Shown one piece after another: positions 17,217 to 25,566 of a stretch of 64,000 nucleotides of DNA. Below the pieces are notes generated by a model. The model worked only from the letters and a program-made list of their open reading frames with translations. It was not told the origin of the DNA and ran no database searches. A program made the translations under genes and the position numbers. Source of the DNA: Paraburkholderia sp. NMBU_R16. Its GTDB lineage: Bacteria > Pseudomonadota > Gammaproteobacteria > Burkholderiales > Burkholderiaceae. The stretch lies in the NCBI RefSeq assembly GCF_013282575.1, contig NZ_JAAAYE010000009.1, forward strand, positions 62,001-126,000, given 5' to 3'. Position 1 is the stretch's first letter, and each line of letters begins with the position of its first letter.

Positions 17217-18362
17217 ATGACTACGACTGATGATTCGGCTTTAGCTGCCACCTCGGCCGAGGTGCGCACCTTCATCGCCAACCGAATCGGTTTTATCGAA
17301 CTGAACCGCCCCAAGGCGCTCAATGCGCTTTCTCTGGGCATGATTCGCACGATGCACGCCCGGCTCGACGAATGGCGCACGGATCCCGGCGTGCTCGCCG
17401 TCGTCGTTTATTCGCCGCACGAGCGCGCTTTTTGCGCCGGCGGCGACGTCCGTTCCTTCTACGAGATGTCGCAGCGCAAGGACATCGCCGCACGCGAGCG
17501 TTTCTTCATCGAGGAGTATTCGCTCGATCACGCGATTTTTATTTACCCCAAGCCTTATATCGCATTGATGAGCGGCATCGTCATGGGCGGCGGGATGGGC
17601 ATTTCGCAAGGGGCGCATCGGACGGGCGGCCTGCGCGTCGTGACGAGCACGACGCGGATGGCGATGCCCGAGACGCGTATCGGGTTCTTCCCCGATGTCG
17701 GCGCCGGATGGTTCCTCGCCCGTACGCCCGGCGCGATCGGTCGGTATCTCGCCGTCACCGGTGTAACGATCGGCGCGGCCGATGCGCTCTACGCCGGGCT
17801 GGCCGATATCTGCATGAATGCCAGCGCCATTCCGACGCTTCTCGAAGCGCTGCGTCATGAATCGTTTGCCACTGGCACCGACGTGATCGCCTGCGTGAAG
17901 CGCATCGCGGACCAGGCGGTCTGCACCAGAAGCGATGAGCACGCCGACACGTCGCTCGCTGCCACGCGCGCATGGATCGACAGGCATTTCGGGCAGCCCG
18001 ATGCCGCGGCCATCGCCGCTTCGCTCGCAGCCGAAAGGGAAGAGGGCGCGCGCGATTGGGCGGAGGATACGCTCGGCATGATGCATGAACGCTCGCCTCT
18101 ATCGATGGCCGTTTCGCTGGAGGTGGTGGCGCGCGGCGACAGCACGATGGCGGAATGCCTGCGCCGTGACCTCGATCTCACTCATACGATGTTCGCGCTT
18201 GGCGATGTGCTGGAAGGAGTGCGTGCGCGGATCATCGACAAGGACAATCACCCTGTCTGGCGAATCGGGCGCATCGAGGATGTGACGGCGCAAGATGTCG
18301 AGCGCATGTTCATGAGCCCGTGGCGCGCGGACGAGCACCCGCTGCGCGCGCTTCACGGCTGA
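17217..18362 (+). CDS. Enoyl-CoA hydratase/isomerase family, 3-hydroxyisobutyryl-CoA hydrolase-like
   Basis: This 381-residue crotonase-fold protein starts at ATG 17217. The oxyanion-hole and active-site blocks are visible: ERAFCAGGDVRSFYE, MSGIVMGGGMGISQGA and MAMPETRIGFFPDVGAGWFL. Length and the PETxIGxxPDVG motif identify the 3-hydroxyisobutyryl-CoA hydrolase group, which acts in valine breakdown by releasing 3-hydroxyisobutyrate from its CoA thioester. No other valine-degradation gene is near, so its physiological substrate is inferred from family only. Confidence 0.87.
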   Translation: MTTTDDSALAATSAEVRTFIANRIGFIELNRPKALNALSLGMIRTMHARLDEWRTDPGVLAVVVYSPHERAFCAGGDVRSFYEMSQRKDIAARERFFIEEYSLDHAIFIYPKPYIALMSGIVMGGGMGISQGAHRTGGLRVVTSTTRMAMPETRIGFFPDVGAGWFLARTPGAIGRYLAVTGVTIGAADALYAGLADICMNASAIPTLLEALRHESFATGTDVIACVKRIADQAVCTRSDEHADTSLAATRAWIDRHFGQPDAAAIAASLAAEREEGARDWAEDTLGMMHERSPLSMAVSLEVVARGDSTMAECLRRDLDLTHTMFALGDVLEGVRARIIDKDNHPVWRIGRIEDVTAQDVERMFMSPWRADEHPLRALHG

Positions 18363-18413
18363 GTCGGCGCGGCACCGCGCGTTAATTATTGGCCGCCGCT
18401 TCGGAGAGAAATT

Positions 18414-18845
18414 TCAGGCCGATTCTTCGGCGCTTTCGGCCATGAAAGCGCGCATGAAGACGAGAGCGCCCCAGCCCCACATGGCGTTGGCGGCGAAACC
18501 GATGGCAAGGCGCGGCAGCATGTTGCCGCTCGGCCAAATGCCGCGTACGGGATCGACGACGAAGATTCGTGCCGCCGTCAGGACGATACCTCCGAATACG
18601 AACGCCTGAACCCACGGCGCGACGCGCTCCGGCGAAACGCGCAGCAGCCAGGCCATCAGTACGGCCCACACCGCGCCCCAGAGCGCGTTGGCGACGAACT
18701 CGGGGATGTCGAGCGGCGCGAACGGGGTCGTGGAAAAGCCCGTCATGTCGATGAGCCCCGCGGTATGCAGGAGGGCGAGCGTCGCTTCATGGAAAAAGAG
18801 CGCGGCGAGAAAGCCCGACACGAGAGGCAGGATGATTTTTTGCAT
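18414..18845 (-). CDS. Conserved membrane protein of unknown function
   Basis: This 143-residue protein starts at ATG 18845 with a hydrophobic helix (MQKIILPLVSGFLAALFFHE) and has about four membrane segments. An ATG 21 codons upstream at 18908 is possible but would place a charged tail first and has no clear binding site. Conserved-looking features are the repeated small-residue helices around ANALWGAVWAVLMAWLLR and ANAMWGWGALVFM. I do not recognise the family. It is convergent with the crotonase gene. Confidence 0.7.
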   Translation of the reverse strand: MQKIILPLVSGFLAALFFHEATLALLHTAGLIDMTGFSTTPFAPLDIPEFVANALWGAVWAVLMAWLLRVSPERVAPWVQAFVFGGIVLTAARIFVVDPVRGIWPSGNMLPRLAIGFAANAMWGWGALVFMRAFMAESAEESA

Positions 18846-19072
18846 GTAGTGCTCGGGCGGCGCGGGCATGACGCGATGCGCCCGTTCGTCTAACGGAACG
18901 AGCGTCATTATAGAGGCGAGGCCGTCTCGTGGCGCAGGCGTATTTGCGCACCTGTTTCGCGCGGAGGAAGTGCTACGATGGATTGACGATGCTCACGCGA
19001 GCGTTGCACGGCACCGGAGTCGATCGGAATCGACATCGGCGCGCAAGCGCTATCACTGACAAGGAGCCGGCC

Positions 19073-19270
19073 ATGTCCAAACCCTTGAGCCCCGAGGCGA
19101 TAGAGGCGCTGAGGCGCCTGAACGATGTTGGAATAGGCCAGGCGCCGCCGCTCGTCTCGATGTCGGTCGCCGCCGAGCTGCTTGGTGCGGGGCTTGTCGA
19201 CGAGAATACCGAAGGCGCGATCGAAATCACCTGCGAGGGCCGAAAGTATTTGTCGGGCGATTGCGACTAG
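19073..19270 (+). CDS. Small hypothetical protein
   Basis: This is a 65-residue protein whose ATG at 19073 follows an ideal AAGGAG site at a spacing of six. It is acidic and largely helical, with no membrane segment. The sequence LSPEAIEALRRLNDVGIG looks like a small winged-helix-like fold followed by a short beta hairpin (AIEITCEGRKYLSGD). The family is not recognised. It stands upstream of another small gene on the same strand. Confidence 0.65.
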   Translation: MSKPLSPEAIEALRRLNDVGIGQAPPLVSMSVAAELLGAGLVDENTEGAIEITCEGRKYLSGDCD

Positions 19271-19325
19271 CCGAGCGTGCGGTCCCGGTTGTAGGTCTAC
19301 CTGCAATGATCGTTGGGGGAGTGCG

Positions 19326-19568
19326 ATGAAACCGACTGGCATCGACATGGGCGATTACGAGGAGCCTTATCGCGGTTTTGCACTGGAAGTCGCCGTGGAA
19401 CAGGTGATGACGGGGGTGAAATCGCACTTTCGCGTGTTGAAGGACGGCATGGTGGTGCACGACTGGCAGCTCGTTCATGTCGACAAGCTGTGGCCGACCG
19501 AACGGCAGGCGGCTCGCGCCGCGCTCGACGCGGCGCGAGCGATCGTCGATGACCGGCTTGACGGGTGA
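19326..19568 (+). CDS. Small hypothetical protein
   Basis: This is an 80-residue protein from ATG 19326, with a GGGGAG site upstream. It shows an alternating strand pattern (FALEVAVEQV, SHFRVLKDGMVVHDWQLVHV) followed by a C-terminal alanine-rich helix. The strands and the helix together suggest a small alpha/beta fold. No family is recognised. It follows the 65-residue gene by 55 bases and could share its transcript. A GC-rich hairpin lies directly after the stop. Confidence 0.65.
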   Translation: MKPTGIDMGDYEEPYRGFALEVAVEQVMTGVKSHFRVLKDGMVVHDWQLVHVDKLWPTERQAARAALDAARAIVDDRLDG

Positions 19569-19574
19569 TCGTTC

Positions 19575-19592
19575 GCCCCGCGGGCGCGGGGC
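19575..19592. terminator. Hairpin between convergent genes
   Basis: GCCCCGC and GCGGGGC form a perfect 7-base stem around a four-base loop, between the small gene ending at 19568 and the MFS gene ending at 19601. No T-run follows, so it is a weak or factor-dependent bidirectional terminator candidate. Confidence 0.4.
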
Positions 19593-19600
19593 CGACGATT

Positions 19601-20872
19601 TCATTGCGCAGCCGGTGTGGGGCCTTGCCCGTCTTCGGTCGGTGAATCGACCGCATCGCGTGTCTCGGGCAGCGCCATCCATACGAGCAGGACGGCCAGC
19701 ACGCCCGCCGCGGCGAGACCGAAAAAGCTGACCGTATTGCCGAAATGATCGGCGATAAACCCCGCGAGCAGCGTCGATAGCGTTGCGCCGATACCCGCCG
19801 TGAGCCCGAACAGGCCGATACAGAGGTTGTAATGTCCTTTGTCGCCGGCCACATCCGCCGCGATGAGCGGCAGCATGACGCCGAAGACTGCCGCGCTGAT
19901 GCCGTCGAACAATTGCACGGGCACGAGCAGATAAGGGCTCGACACGCCCGCGAAGAGCAGCGCGCGCACGGGCAGCGCGGCAAAGCCGAACAAGAGGAGC
20001 GGACGCCGGCCCCAACGTTCGGCCGATCGTCCCACCCACGGCGAGAGCGCCGCGACCACCATCTGCGGCACGATGATGCACGCCGCGATCACGAGCTGCA
20101 CGTTATCGCTCATATGCGTGGTGACTTCGCCGGCGGCCAGATTGAGCATGGCCGCGTTCGACAAGTGGAAAAGCGCGATGCACGCGGCGAAAACGAGTAC
20201 CCGCCGATCGCGCAGCAGCTCGCTCATGCCTGCGCGGCGATGCGCGGCCACGGGCGGGCCGGCGGCAGGAACGGTGGCCGCGCCCGCGGCGGTCGCGGCG
20301 GCGCGCCCAGTATGCTCGACCATCGAAAGCGCGATGAGCGCGGGAACGTTCAGTGCCGCGGTCAACCAGAACACCGCCCGCGCCGACGAATACTCGCCGA
20401 ACGCTCCCATGAGCGCGGCGGCGACAGCACTGCCGATCGATGCGAAGCGGGCGTTGCGCCCGAGCCGGTCGCCGAGGCCATGGCGTCCGACGAGCGCGAA
20501 CGAAATGGCCGCGATGGCAGGCGTCAGCATGCAGCTCGCGAAACCATGAAACACCTCGGCGGCAAGCACCGGAATGGTCGTCGGGCTGGCGGCGAGCAAG
20601 AGCGCACATGCCGCGATGGCGACGATCGCGAGCGCGGCGGCGCCTTTCTTGTTGCGCAGCGCGTCGATCAACGCGCCGGCGGGCACCTGGCTCAGCATCG
20701 CGGTCGCCGTGCCGACGCTGAGCGCAATGCCGATCTCGCCCTGTGTCCATTTATGCGACGTCAGATACGACGCGATGAACGGGCCAAAACCCGTCTGGAC
20801 GTTGGCGAGGAAGAAGTTGAGCCAATCGAGCGCGCGGAGACTGCGTGGGTTTGCCATCTGCGCGTTCGTCAC
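19601..20872 (-). CDS. MFS transporter
   Basis: This 423-residue membrane protein has about 12 helices and a long central loop rich in Ala, Gly and Pro near residues 190-215. The start of the fold (LDWLNFFLANVQTGFGPFIASYL) and the GTATAMLSQVPAGALIDALRNKK loop, equivalent to MFS motif A, place it among drug or metabolite exporters of the family. GTG at 20872 overlaps the stop of the upstream lipoprotein gene by four bases; ATG at 20857 is an alternative. No substrate can be assigned. Confidence 0.87.
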   Translation of the reverse strand: MTNAQMANPRSLRALDWLNFFLANVQTGFGPFIASYLTSHKWTQGEIGIALSVGTATAMLSQVPAGALIDALRNKKGAAALAIVAIAACALLLAASPTTIPVLAAEVFHGFASCMLTPAIAAISFALVGRHGLGDRLGRNARFASIGSAVAAALMGAFGEYSSARAVFWLTAALNVPALIALSMVEHTGRAAATAAGAATVPAAGPPVAAHRRAGMSELLRDRRVLVFAACIALFHLSNAAMLNLAAGEVTTHMSDNVQLVIAACIIVPQMVVAALSPWVGRSAERWGRRPLLLFGFAALPVRALLFAGVSSPYLLVPVQLFDGISAAVFGVMLPLIAADVAGDKGHYNLCIGLFGLTAGIGATLSTLLAGFIADHFGNTVSFFGLAAAGVLAVLLVWMALPETRDAVDSPTEDGQGPTPAAQ

Positions 20873-21864
20873 CGTGAAGCGTCGTTGCCGGAGGCCGCAG
20901 GCTTGGCCCCCGCTGGGGCCGGCTGAGCGGCGACGGGCGGCTTGGGCGCGGGCGACACCGCACGCACCGGGCGATCGGGCTCGTAATCCGGCGCCGCGTC
21001 GACCTGCGCATCGGTCAGATCCGACTGAACGTGAAGTGCATCGTTTTTATGGACGAAGCGCAGCGCCGACCAGTCGATCGCGACACGGTGCCGATCCTGC
21101 ATGAGCCGGCTGACGTCGACCACCGCGGCCTGGGGCGCGGCATGATTATCGATGAGTACATCGACGACGCGCCCCACTCGCGCGCCATCGCCGCGCTCGA
21201 CCGTCGCATCGATCATGCGCGTGAGTTCGGGTTTCGAAGCGATGCCGCCGGGACGAGCCCCCTTCTTCTGCAACGCCTGCGCGGCAGGCGGCTGACCTTG
21301 CTTGACAGCCAGCGTAATAGCGGCTTTTTTCGCGCTCATATTGAACGTGAACGCATTCCACGGGAAGCGGACCTTGCGGTCGCCGATGCCGAGGAACCCC
21401 GATAGATTGACGAGCATTTCCTGCGGCCTGCCGTCCTTGTCGACGAACATGTCGATGGCACGCCCGAGCGCCTTGCCGTCGGGCCGCTGTATGCGGGCAT
21501 CCAGCAGCCCGCGCGTATCGTTGGACGACAGCAACCGCGTGCTGATGATCGGCGCCGGCACGACGGGCGCAGGGGGCGGCGGCGTTTCGGGCGGCGCGGG
21601 GCGATGTGGAGGGGCGTGCCGATGGACCGGTTTGGGCGGTGCCCGTTTGACCTCGGGAACGGCGGGGGCGGACGCCGGCGCAGGCGCCGAGGCTTCCGGT
21701 TCCGGCGCCGCAGGCTCCGGTTCGGGTTGCGGCTCGGGCGCCGGCTGTTCCGTAACGGGAGGCGGTTTGGGGCCGAACAGCGCGCTGCATCCTGCTAGCA
21801 TCGTCAGCAGCATCCAGACCAGGATGCACCGGCTCACGCCATGACGGTAGAGTCCGCCGCTCAT
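20869..21864 (-). CDS. Lipoprotein with two PRC-barrel-like domains
   Basis: This 331-residue protein starts at ATG 21864 after an AAGGAG site. The signal ends in LAGC with the lipidated Cys at residue 26. A Pro/Glu/Ala-rich linker covers about residues 33-105. Two related domains follow, near 110-175 and 195-265, each with a RGLLDARIQ/RMIDATVERGDG...GR..DVLID pattern typical of PRC barrels. The tail is again Pro/Ala-rich. PRC barrels often bind tetrapyrrole, RNA or protein partners, and an envelope-anchored role is all that can be inferred. It overlaps the MFS gene by four bases. Confidence 0.78.
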   Translation of the reverse strand: MSGGLYRHGVSRCILVWMLLTMLAGCSALFGPKPPPVTEQPAPEPQPEPEPAAPEPEASAPAPASAPAVPEVKRAPPKPVHRHAPPHRPAPPETPPPPAPVVPAPIISTRLLSSNDTRGLLDARIQRPDGKALGRAIDMFVDKDGRPQEMLVNLSGFLGIGDRKVRFPWNAFTFNMSAKKAAITLAVKQGQPPAAQALQKKGARPGGIASKPELTRMIDATVERGDGARVGRVVDVLIDNHAAPQAAVVDVSRLMQDRHRVAIDWSALRFVHKNDALHVQSDLTDAQVDAAPDYEPDRPVRAVSPAPKPPVAAQPAPAGAKPAASGNDASR

Positions 21865-22045
21865 CGATCAACGCTCCTTCGAAACGGGTTGGGCGCGCGA
21901 AAGCCGGCCGTCCTGCGACGCGCGGGCTACATTCTAGCGGGTCGGCTGCCTCGGGCGAGACCGATTGCTGCTTTGCGGGCGCTTCGACGGGCTTTCGCCT
22001 GCCCGCTGCGGTAAAATCGCGGTCTATTCTGTCGTTGGCCTTCCT

Positions 22046-23059
22046 ATGTCGTCTCCTGCCGTTTCCCGCCCGCGCCGCGTCAGTGTCGCTCCCATGATGG
22101 ACTGGACCGATCGTCACTGTCGGTACTTCCATCGGCTCATTTCGCGCCATACGTGGCTGTACACGGAAATGGTGACGACGGGCGCGTTGCTGTTCGGCGA
22201 TGTCGCACGTCATCTTGCGTTCACGGCCCAAGAAGCGCCGGTCGCTTTGCAACTTGGCGGCAGCGAGCCCAGCGATCTGGCACGAGCGGCCAAACTGGGC
22301 GAGCAGTGGGGCTACGACGAAATAAACCTCAACTGTGGCTGTCCTTCCGAGCGCGTGCAGCGCGGCGCGTTCGGCGCTTGCCTGATGAACGAGCCCGCAC
22401 TCGTGGCCGAGTGCGTGAAGGCGATGCGCGACGCGGTGGGCATACCGGTGACGGTCAAGCATCGGATCGGCGTCGATGCGCTCGAGGATTATTCGTTCGT
22501 GCGCGATTTCGTCGGTACGGTGGCCGATGCCGGCTGCGAAGTCTTCATCGTCCATGCGCGCAATGCGATTCTCAAGGGCCTGTCGCCGAAGGAGAATCGC
22601 GAGATACCGCCGCTCAAATACGACTACGCCTATCGCCTCAAGCGCGATTTTCCGGCGCTGGAAATCATCATCAACGGCGGCGTCAAGACGCTGGACGAAG
22701 TCGAATCGCATCTCGCGCATGTGGACGGGGTGATGCTGGGGCGCGAGGCCTATCACAACCCCTACGTTCTCGCGGAAGTCGACACGCGATTCTACGGTAC
22801 GGCGGCGCCCCTGCCGAGTCGCGAGCAGGTCGAGGCGGGTCTCATCGATTACTGTGGTATCGAGCTGGCGCGCGGGACGTTCCTCGGTGCAATCACGCGT
22901 CACGCGTTGGGCTTGTATCGCGGTGTGGCGGGCGCGCGCGGCTGGCGGCGGGTGCTGTCCGACAGCAAGCGGCTCGCCGCCGCCGATTTGTCGATATTCA
23001 ACGAAGCGCGTGCGCAATTGCGCGAGCCCCTCGAATCCGCGGTAGAAATTGTCGATTGA
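22046..23059 (+). CDS. dusA: tRNA-dihydrouridine(20/20a) synthase
   Basis: DusA reduces uridines 20 and 20a in the D-loop of tRNAs using FMN and NADPH. The 337-residue protein has VAPMMDWTDRHCR at the N-terminus, the FMN-binding TIM barrel, the catalytic cysteine in NLNCGCPSERV (residue 99), and the VKHRIGVD and HARNAILKGLSPKENR blocks specific to the DusA subgroup. ATG at 22046 gives the usual length. A tRNA-His gene follows 88 bases after its stop, and an island is inserted there. Confidence 0.96.
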   Translation: MSSPAVSRPRRVSVAPMMDWTDRHCRYFHRLISRHTWLYTEMVTTGALLFGDVARHLAFTAQEAPVALQLGGSEPSDLARAAKLGEQWGYDEINLNCGCPSERVQRGAFGACLMNEPALVAECVKAMRDAVGIPVTVKHRIGVDALEDYSFVRDFVGTVADAGCEVFIVHARNAILKGLSPKENREIPPLKYDYAYRLKRDFPALEIIINGGVKTLDEVESHLAHVDGVMLGREAYHNPYVLAEVDTRFYGTAAPLPSREQVEAGLIDYCGIELARGTFLGAITRHALGLYRGVAGARGWRRVLSDSKRLAAADLSIFNEARAQLREPLESAVEIVD

Positions 23060-23147
23060 GGGGCTAGGCAAGTCGCGATGGTATTTGTATAATCTCGCTT
23101 CTTCGTCGGTGCGGCTGGTCTTGACGCACCGAACTGCAGATCCCAGT

Positions 23148-23224
23148 GGTGGCTGTAGCTCAGTTGGTAGAGTCCAGGATTGTGATTCCTGTTGTCGCGA
23201 GTTCGAGTCTCGTCAGCCACCCCA
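23148..23224 (+). tRNA. tRNA-His (GTG), hybrid with island-supplied 3' half
   Basis: This is a 77-base cloverleaf with the extra G at position -1 pairing with C73, typical of tRNA-His, and with encoded CCA. The anticodon GTG is at 23182-23184. The T-stem reads GCGAG/CTCGT here, while the displaced half-copy at 26921-26969 reads GTGGG/CCCAT, so pairs 50-64 and 52-62 are swapped as complementary pairs. The gene is therefore intact and functional-looking, but its 3' end came with the integrated element. Confidence 0.97.
23176..23224 (+). repeat. attL: left attachment repeat in tRNA-His
   Basis: These 49 bases of the tRNA anticodon arm to CCA end are repeated at 26921-26969 with five mismatches (at 23193, 23198, 23200, 23210 and 23212). 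The first 17 bases, AGGATTGTGATTCCTGT, are identical and span the anticodon loop, which is the probable crossover core. Confidence 0.9.
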
Positions 23225-23275
23225 ATAAAATCAACGATCTGCGCATTCTCCACCGTGTATACGAACAGGGCGAAA

Positions 23276-23303
23276 TTCCCAAAAATTCCCATTTCGGGAA
23301 CTA
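23276..23303. repeat. Candidate integrase arm-type sites, left end
   Basis: TTCCCAAAA at 23276-23284 and CGGGAACTA at 23295-23303 both recur near the right end of the element in mirrored order. They sit just after the integrase stop and outside any gene. A role as recombinase or excisionase arm sites is inference. Confidence 0.4.
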
Positions 23304-24290
23304 TAGCGCTCTCCGCTTGACGATCTTCGTGCGATCGTAGACCCGCGCCGTCGTCTCCTTGTTCGCGTGCAGGTCCGGAAGTTCGCCACGTTTTGCCTTG
23401 TACTGCGTGGCGTAATATGCCCGTAAGTCATGAAAGGTGAAGCGCTTGGCGATCACCTTTTCCGCGAGTGCGGCTACGATCACCTTTTGCCACATTGCCT
23501 TGAACCCGGCGCTCGTGTAATGCGTCCGGTGTCGAGTCGAAAAGACGTATAGGCAATCGTCCTTGCGCGCTGCGCGCAGCCTCGACAGCAGTTCGGAGAC
23601 GGCCGGCGTTATCTCGATATGCTCGATCACTTCGCCTCGCTTCTTGCCACGCTGTTTCGCGCGCTTGACGCGTATCACTCCCTTTTCCTCGTCGATCTGC
23701 GGCCAGGACAGGTCGAGAAACTCAGCCTTGCGGTTGCCGGCGAGCGCTGCGTATTCGGCAGCCATGCCCACCATTGCACGCTGCCCTCCCATCGCAGCAA
23801 TCCATGCGACGAATGCCTCGAAGTCGGCGACATCGGGGGCCTCCGTGCGCGGCTGCTCTTCGTTACGGCGCACCTCGCGGCAGGGGTTGTGCTTGGCCTC
23901 GCCGCGGTCTATCGCAAGCCCGATTAAATTCGACAGTAGAGCTATTTCGCGGTTCGCACGCACCGGCGCGTCCGCCCGCTCGACCCTGAGATACCGCGCG
24001 ACGTGCGTAGCATCGATGTCCGCTGCTCGCATGTCGCCGAATATAGCCAGTAGTGGGATGCTGCATTGTGCGTAGTCGGTGCGTGTGTCCTTCGCATATC
24101 GGTTCCATCGAGCCGATTCCTGGAATTGCTCCCATAGACGCTTGATCGTCCCGATGTCATCCCCGCCGCCGGTAATATCGAGCACCTTTCGGATCGCCGC
24201 GATTCGATCATGGCCGAGTTTGATCGGCTTCCCCTTGATCGGATGGTAGCGGTACGAGAACCCACCGCTTTTGAGCGGGCGAGCTTCCAT
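23301..24290 (-). CDS. Tyrosine recombinase/integrase
   Basis: This 329-residue site-specific recombinase starts at ATG 24290 (a TTG three codons upstream is also possible). The N-terminal third carries a core-binding SAM-like domain. In the catalytic domain the box I arginine lies in AALAGNRKAEFLDLSW, the beta-hairpin lysine in VKRAKQRGKKR, the HxxR pair in FTFHDLRAYY, and the nucleophilic tyrosine in TTARVYDR. All catalytic positions are present, so the enzyme may still be active. It ends 76 bases from the tRNA-His gene that forms attL, the usual arrangement for tRNA-targeting integrases. Confidence 0.93.
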   Translation of the reverse strand: MEARPLKSGGFSYRYHPIKGKPIKLGHDRIAAIRKVLDITGGGDDIGTIKRLWEQFQESARWNRYAKDTRTDYAQCSIPLLAIFGDMRAADIDATHVARYLRVERADAPVRANREIALLSNLIGLAIDRGEAKHNPCREVRRNEEQPRTEAPDVADFEAFVAWIAAMGGQRAMVGMAAEYAALAGNRKAEFLDLSWPQIDEEKGVIRVKRAKQRGKKRGEVIEHIEITPAVSELLSRLRAARKDDCLYVFSTRHRTHYTSAGFKAMWQKVIVAALAEKVIAKRFTFHDLRAYYATQYKAKRGELPDLHANKETTARVYDRTKIVKRRAL

Positions 24291-24317
24291 GCGAGGCAAT
24301 AGGCCGTCGCGCTCGCG

Positions 24318-24605
24318 ATGATGCAGCAGCAGATGTCGGCCATCCTCGCTGAAGCACAGAGCAAAGATCCGTGGACAAGCCGCGCGCGTCCGAGCTTCAT
24401 GTACGTCATGTACATCCTGATCCTTTGTGCAATCCCTATGGGAGTTCTGGCGGCCTTCAGTCCGGAGACCGCTGTCAGCATCGCCCGAGGCATGCAGGCG
24501 TGGCTGAAGGCCATTCCTGACGCACTATGGACGACGTTCGGCACTGGCTACGCGGGCTATGTCATCGCGCGCACTTATGAGAAGAAACGGGGGACTTCTA
24601 AATGA
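24318..24605 (+). CDS. Phage holin-like protein (3TM type), possibly N-terminally shortened
   Basis: This is a 95-residue protein with two clear hydrophobic helices (MYVMYILILCAIPMGVLAAF and ALWTTFGTGYAGYVIA) after a polar start, and a lysine-rich end. The DPWTSRARPSFMYV entry and the FGTGYAGYVIAR segment resemble three-helix holins of prophages. Those are often longer at the N-terminus, and here the gene begins only 28 bases from the integrase start, so its 5' part may have been lost in a deletion. Several ATGs (24318, 24321) are possible. Its stop overlaps the next gene by four bases. Confidence 0.65.
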   Translation: MMQQQMSAILAEAQSKDPWTSRARPSFMYVMYILILCAIPMGVLAAFSPETAVSIARGMQAWLKAIPDALWTTFGTGYAGYVIARTYEKKRGTSK

Positions 24606-24826
24606 AACAGTTCCTCTGGAATCTGCTCATCCTGATTGATGAGATCGCCAACACGCTGACCGGCGGCGACCCGGGGGAAACGATCAGCTCGCGCGCGGGC
24701 AAAGCCATGAAAGAGGGTAAGCGCTGGGGCTGCATCCTCTGCCGCTTCCTCGATCTCTTCCAGAAAGACCACTGCATCCTTTCGATCAACGACGACGACG
24801 GCTCACGCGCTGTCATCAAGGACTGA
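24602..24826 (+). CDS. Small conserved phage protein, lysis-module associated
   Basis: This is a 74-residue protein from ATG 24602, coupled to the holin-like gene by a four-base overlap. The N-terminus MKQFLWNLLILIDEIANTL is an amphipathic or membrane-associating helix, followed by GGDPGETISSRAGKA and the cysteines of WGCILCRF and KDHC. Proteins with this pattern occur next to holin genes in Burkholderia prophages. The biochemical role is unknown. Confidence 0.65.
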   Translation: MKQFLWNLLILIDEIANTLTGGDPGETISSRAGKAMKEGKRWGCILCRFLDLFQKDHCILSINDDDGSRAVIKD

Positions 24827-24828
24827 CC

Positions 24829-25566
24829 ATGAAAAAGATCATCGGCGCCTTCATCGCGCTTTACTCGGCGTTTGCGTTCTCGGCGACTACTGTCCCGATC
24901 CAGCTTATTGCGCCCATCGCTGCGAATACGGTTATGGCGAACGGAACGGGGTCTACAGCTACGCCGACTGCCTTCACAATGCCAAGCTGCACCGGCGCGA
25001 CGAATGCGCTAGGTTATACAAACGGAACCGGGATAGTTTGCAACTCGGCGATCAATGCTGCGACGCTCGGCGGGGCAACTTTTGCGGCGCCCGGCGCGAT
25101 CGGCGGAACCACGCCGGCGGCCGGGACGTTTACGGCGCTAAAGGGCAACTCAAACAGCAAGTTGACTTATCAGAACAGTTCGTCGCAGAGTATTACCACG
25201 ACGCTCACTACCGTCACGGGATGGACTTCGGTCTTCGATGCCAATAGCAACTTCAATGCAAGTACGGGGGTCTTCACGGCGCCTGTGACGGGCTATTATT
25301 TGATAAGCGGGCAGTTGCTTCTTTCTACGACGTCCCCGGTAGCGGGGGACCAGTTCGCTTGTAATGTTGTTGCCAATGCAGTGACCATTGCCCACGGCGT
25401 CACACTCGCGCCGAACGCGACAAATCTGCTGCAACCGTGCACCTTCTCTGTCGTCGTTTCGCTTTCCTCGGGCCAGACAGCTGCGGTACAGGCTTCCAAT
25501 TCGCGTACGCAACCGTTGAATTCGGCCGCAAGCGCGAACTGGATCAGCATCCAGCAAGTGCCTTAA
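24829..25566 (+). CDS. Secreted phage fibre-like protein with C1q-like C-terminal domain
   Basis: This 245-residue protein opens with a Sec-type signal peptide (MKKIIGAFIALYSAFAFSA). A low-complexity Thr/Ala/Asn/Gly region follows, including IGGTTPAAGTFTAL, a motif common in phage fibre and collar proteins. The last 120 residues have the beta-strand pattern of a C1q/TNF-like jelly roll, with FDANSNFNASTGVFTAPVTG as the characteristic entry block and cysteines in QFACNVV and QPCTFSV that could form a disulfide. A signal peptide on a fibre-type protein implies export by the host rather than virion assembly alone. Its stop codon overlaps that of the convergent methyltransferase gene. Confidence 0.7.
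   Translation: MKKIIGAFIALYSAFAFSATTVPIQLIAPIAANTVMANGTGSTATPTAFTMPSCTGATNALGYTNGTGIVCNSAINAATLGGATFAAPGAIGGTTPAAGTFTALKGNSNSKLTYQNSSSQSITTTLTTVTGWTSVFDANSNFNASTGVFTAPVTGYYLISGQLLLSTTSPVAGDQFACNVVANAVTIAHGVTLAPNATNLLQPCTFSVVVSLSSGQTAAVQASNSRTQPLNSAASANWISIQQVP

Noticed and set aside
21146-23071. 641-residue minus-strand frame across dusA and the PRC lipoprotein
   Set aside because: The frame overlaps two clear genes on opposite strands and has the composition of an antisense frame.
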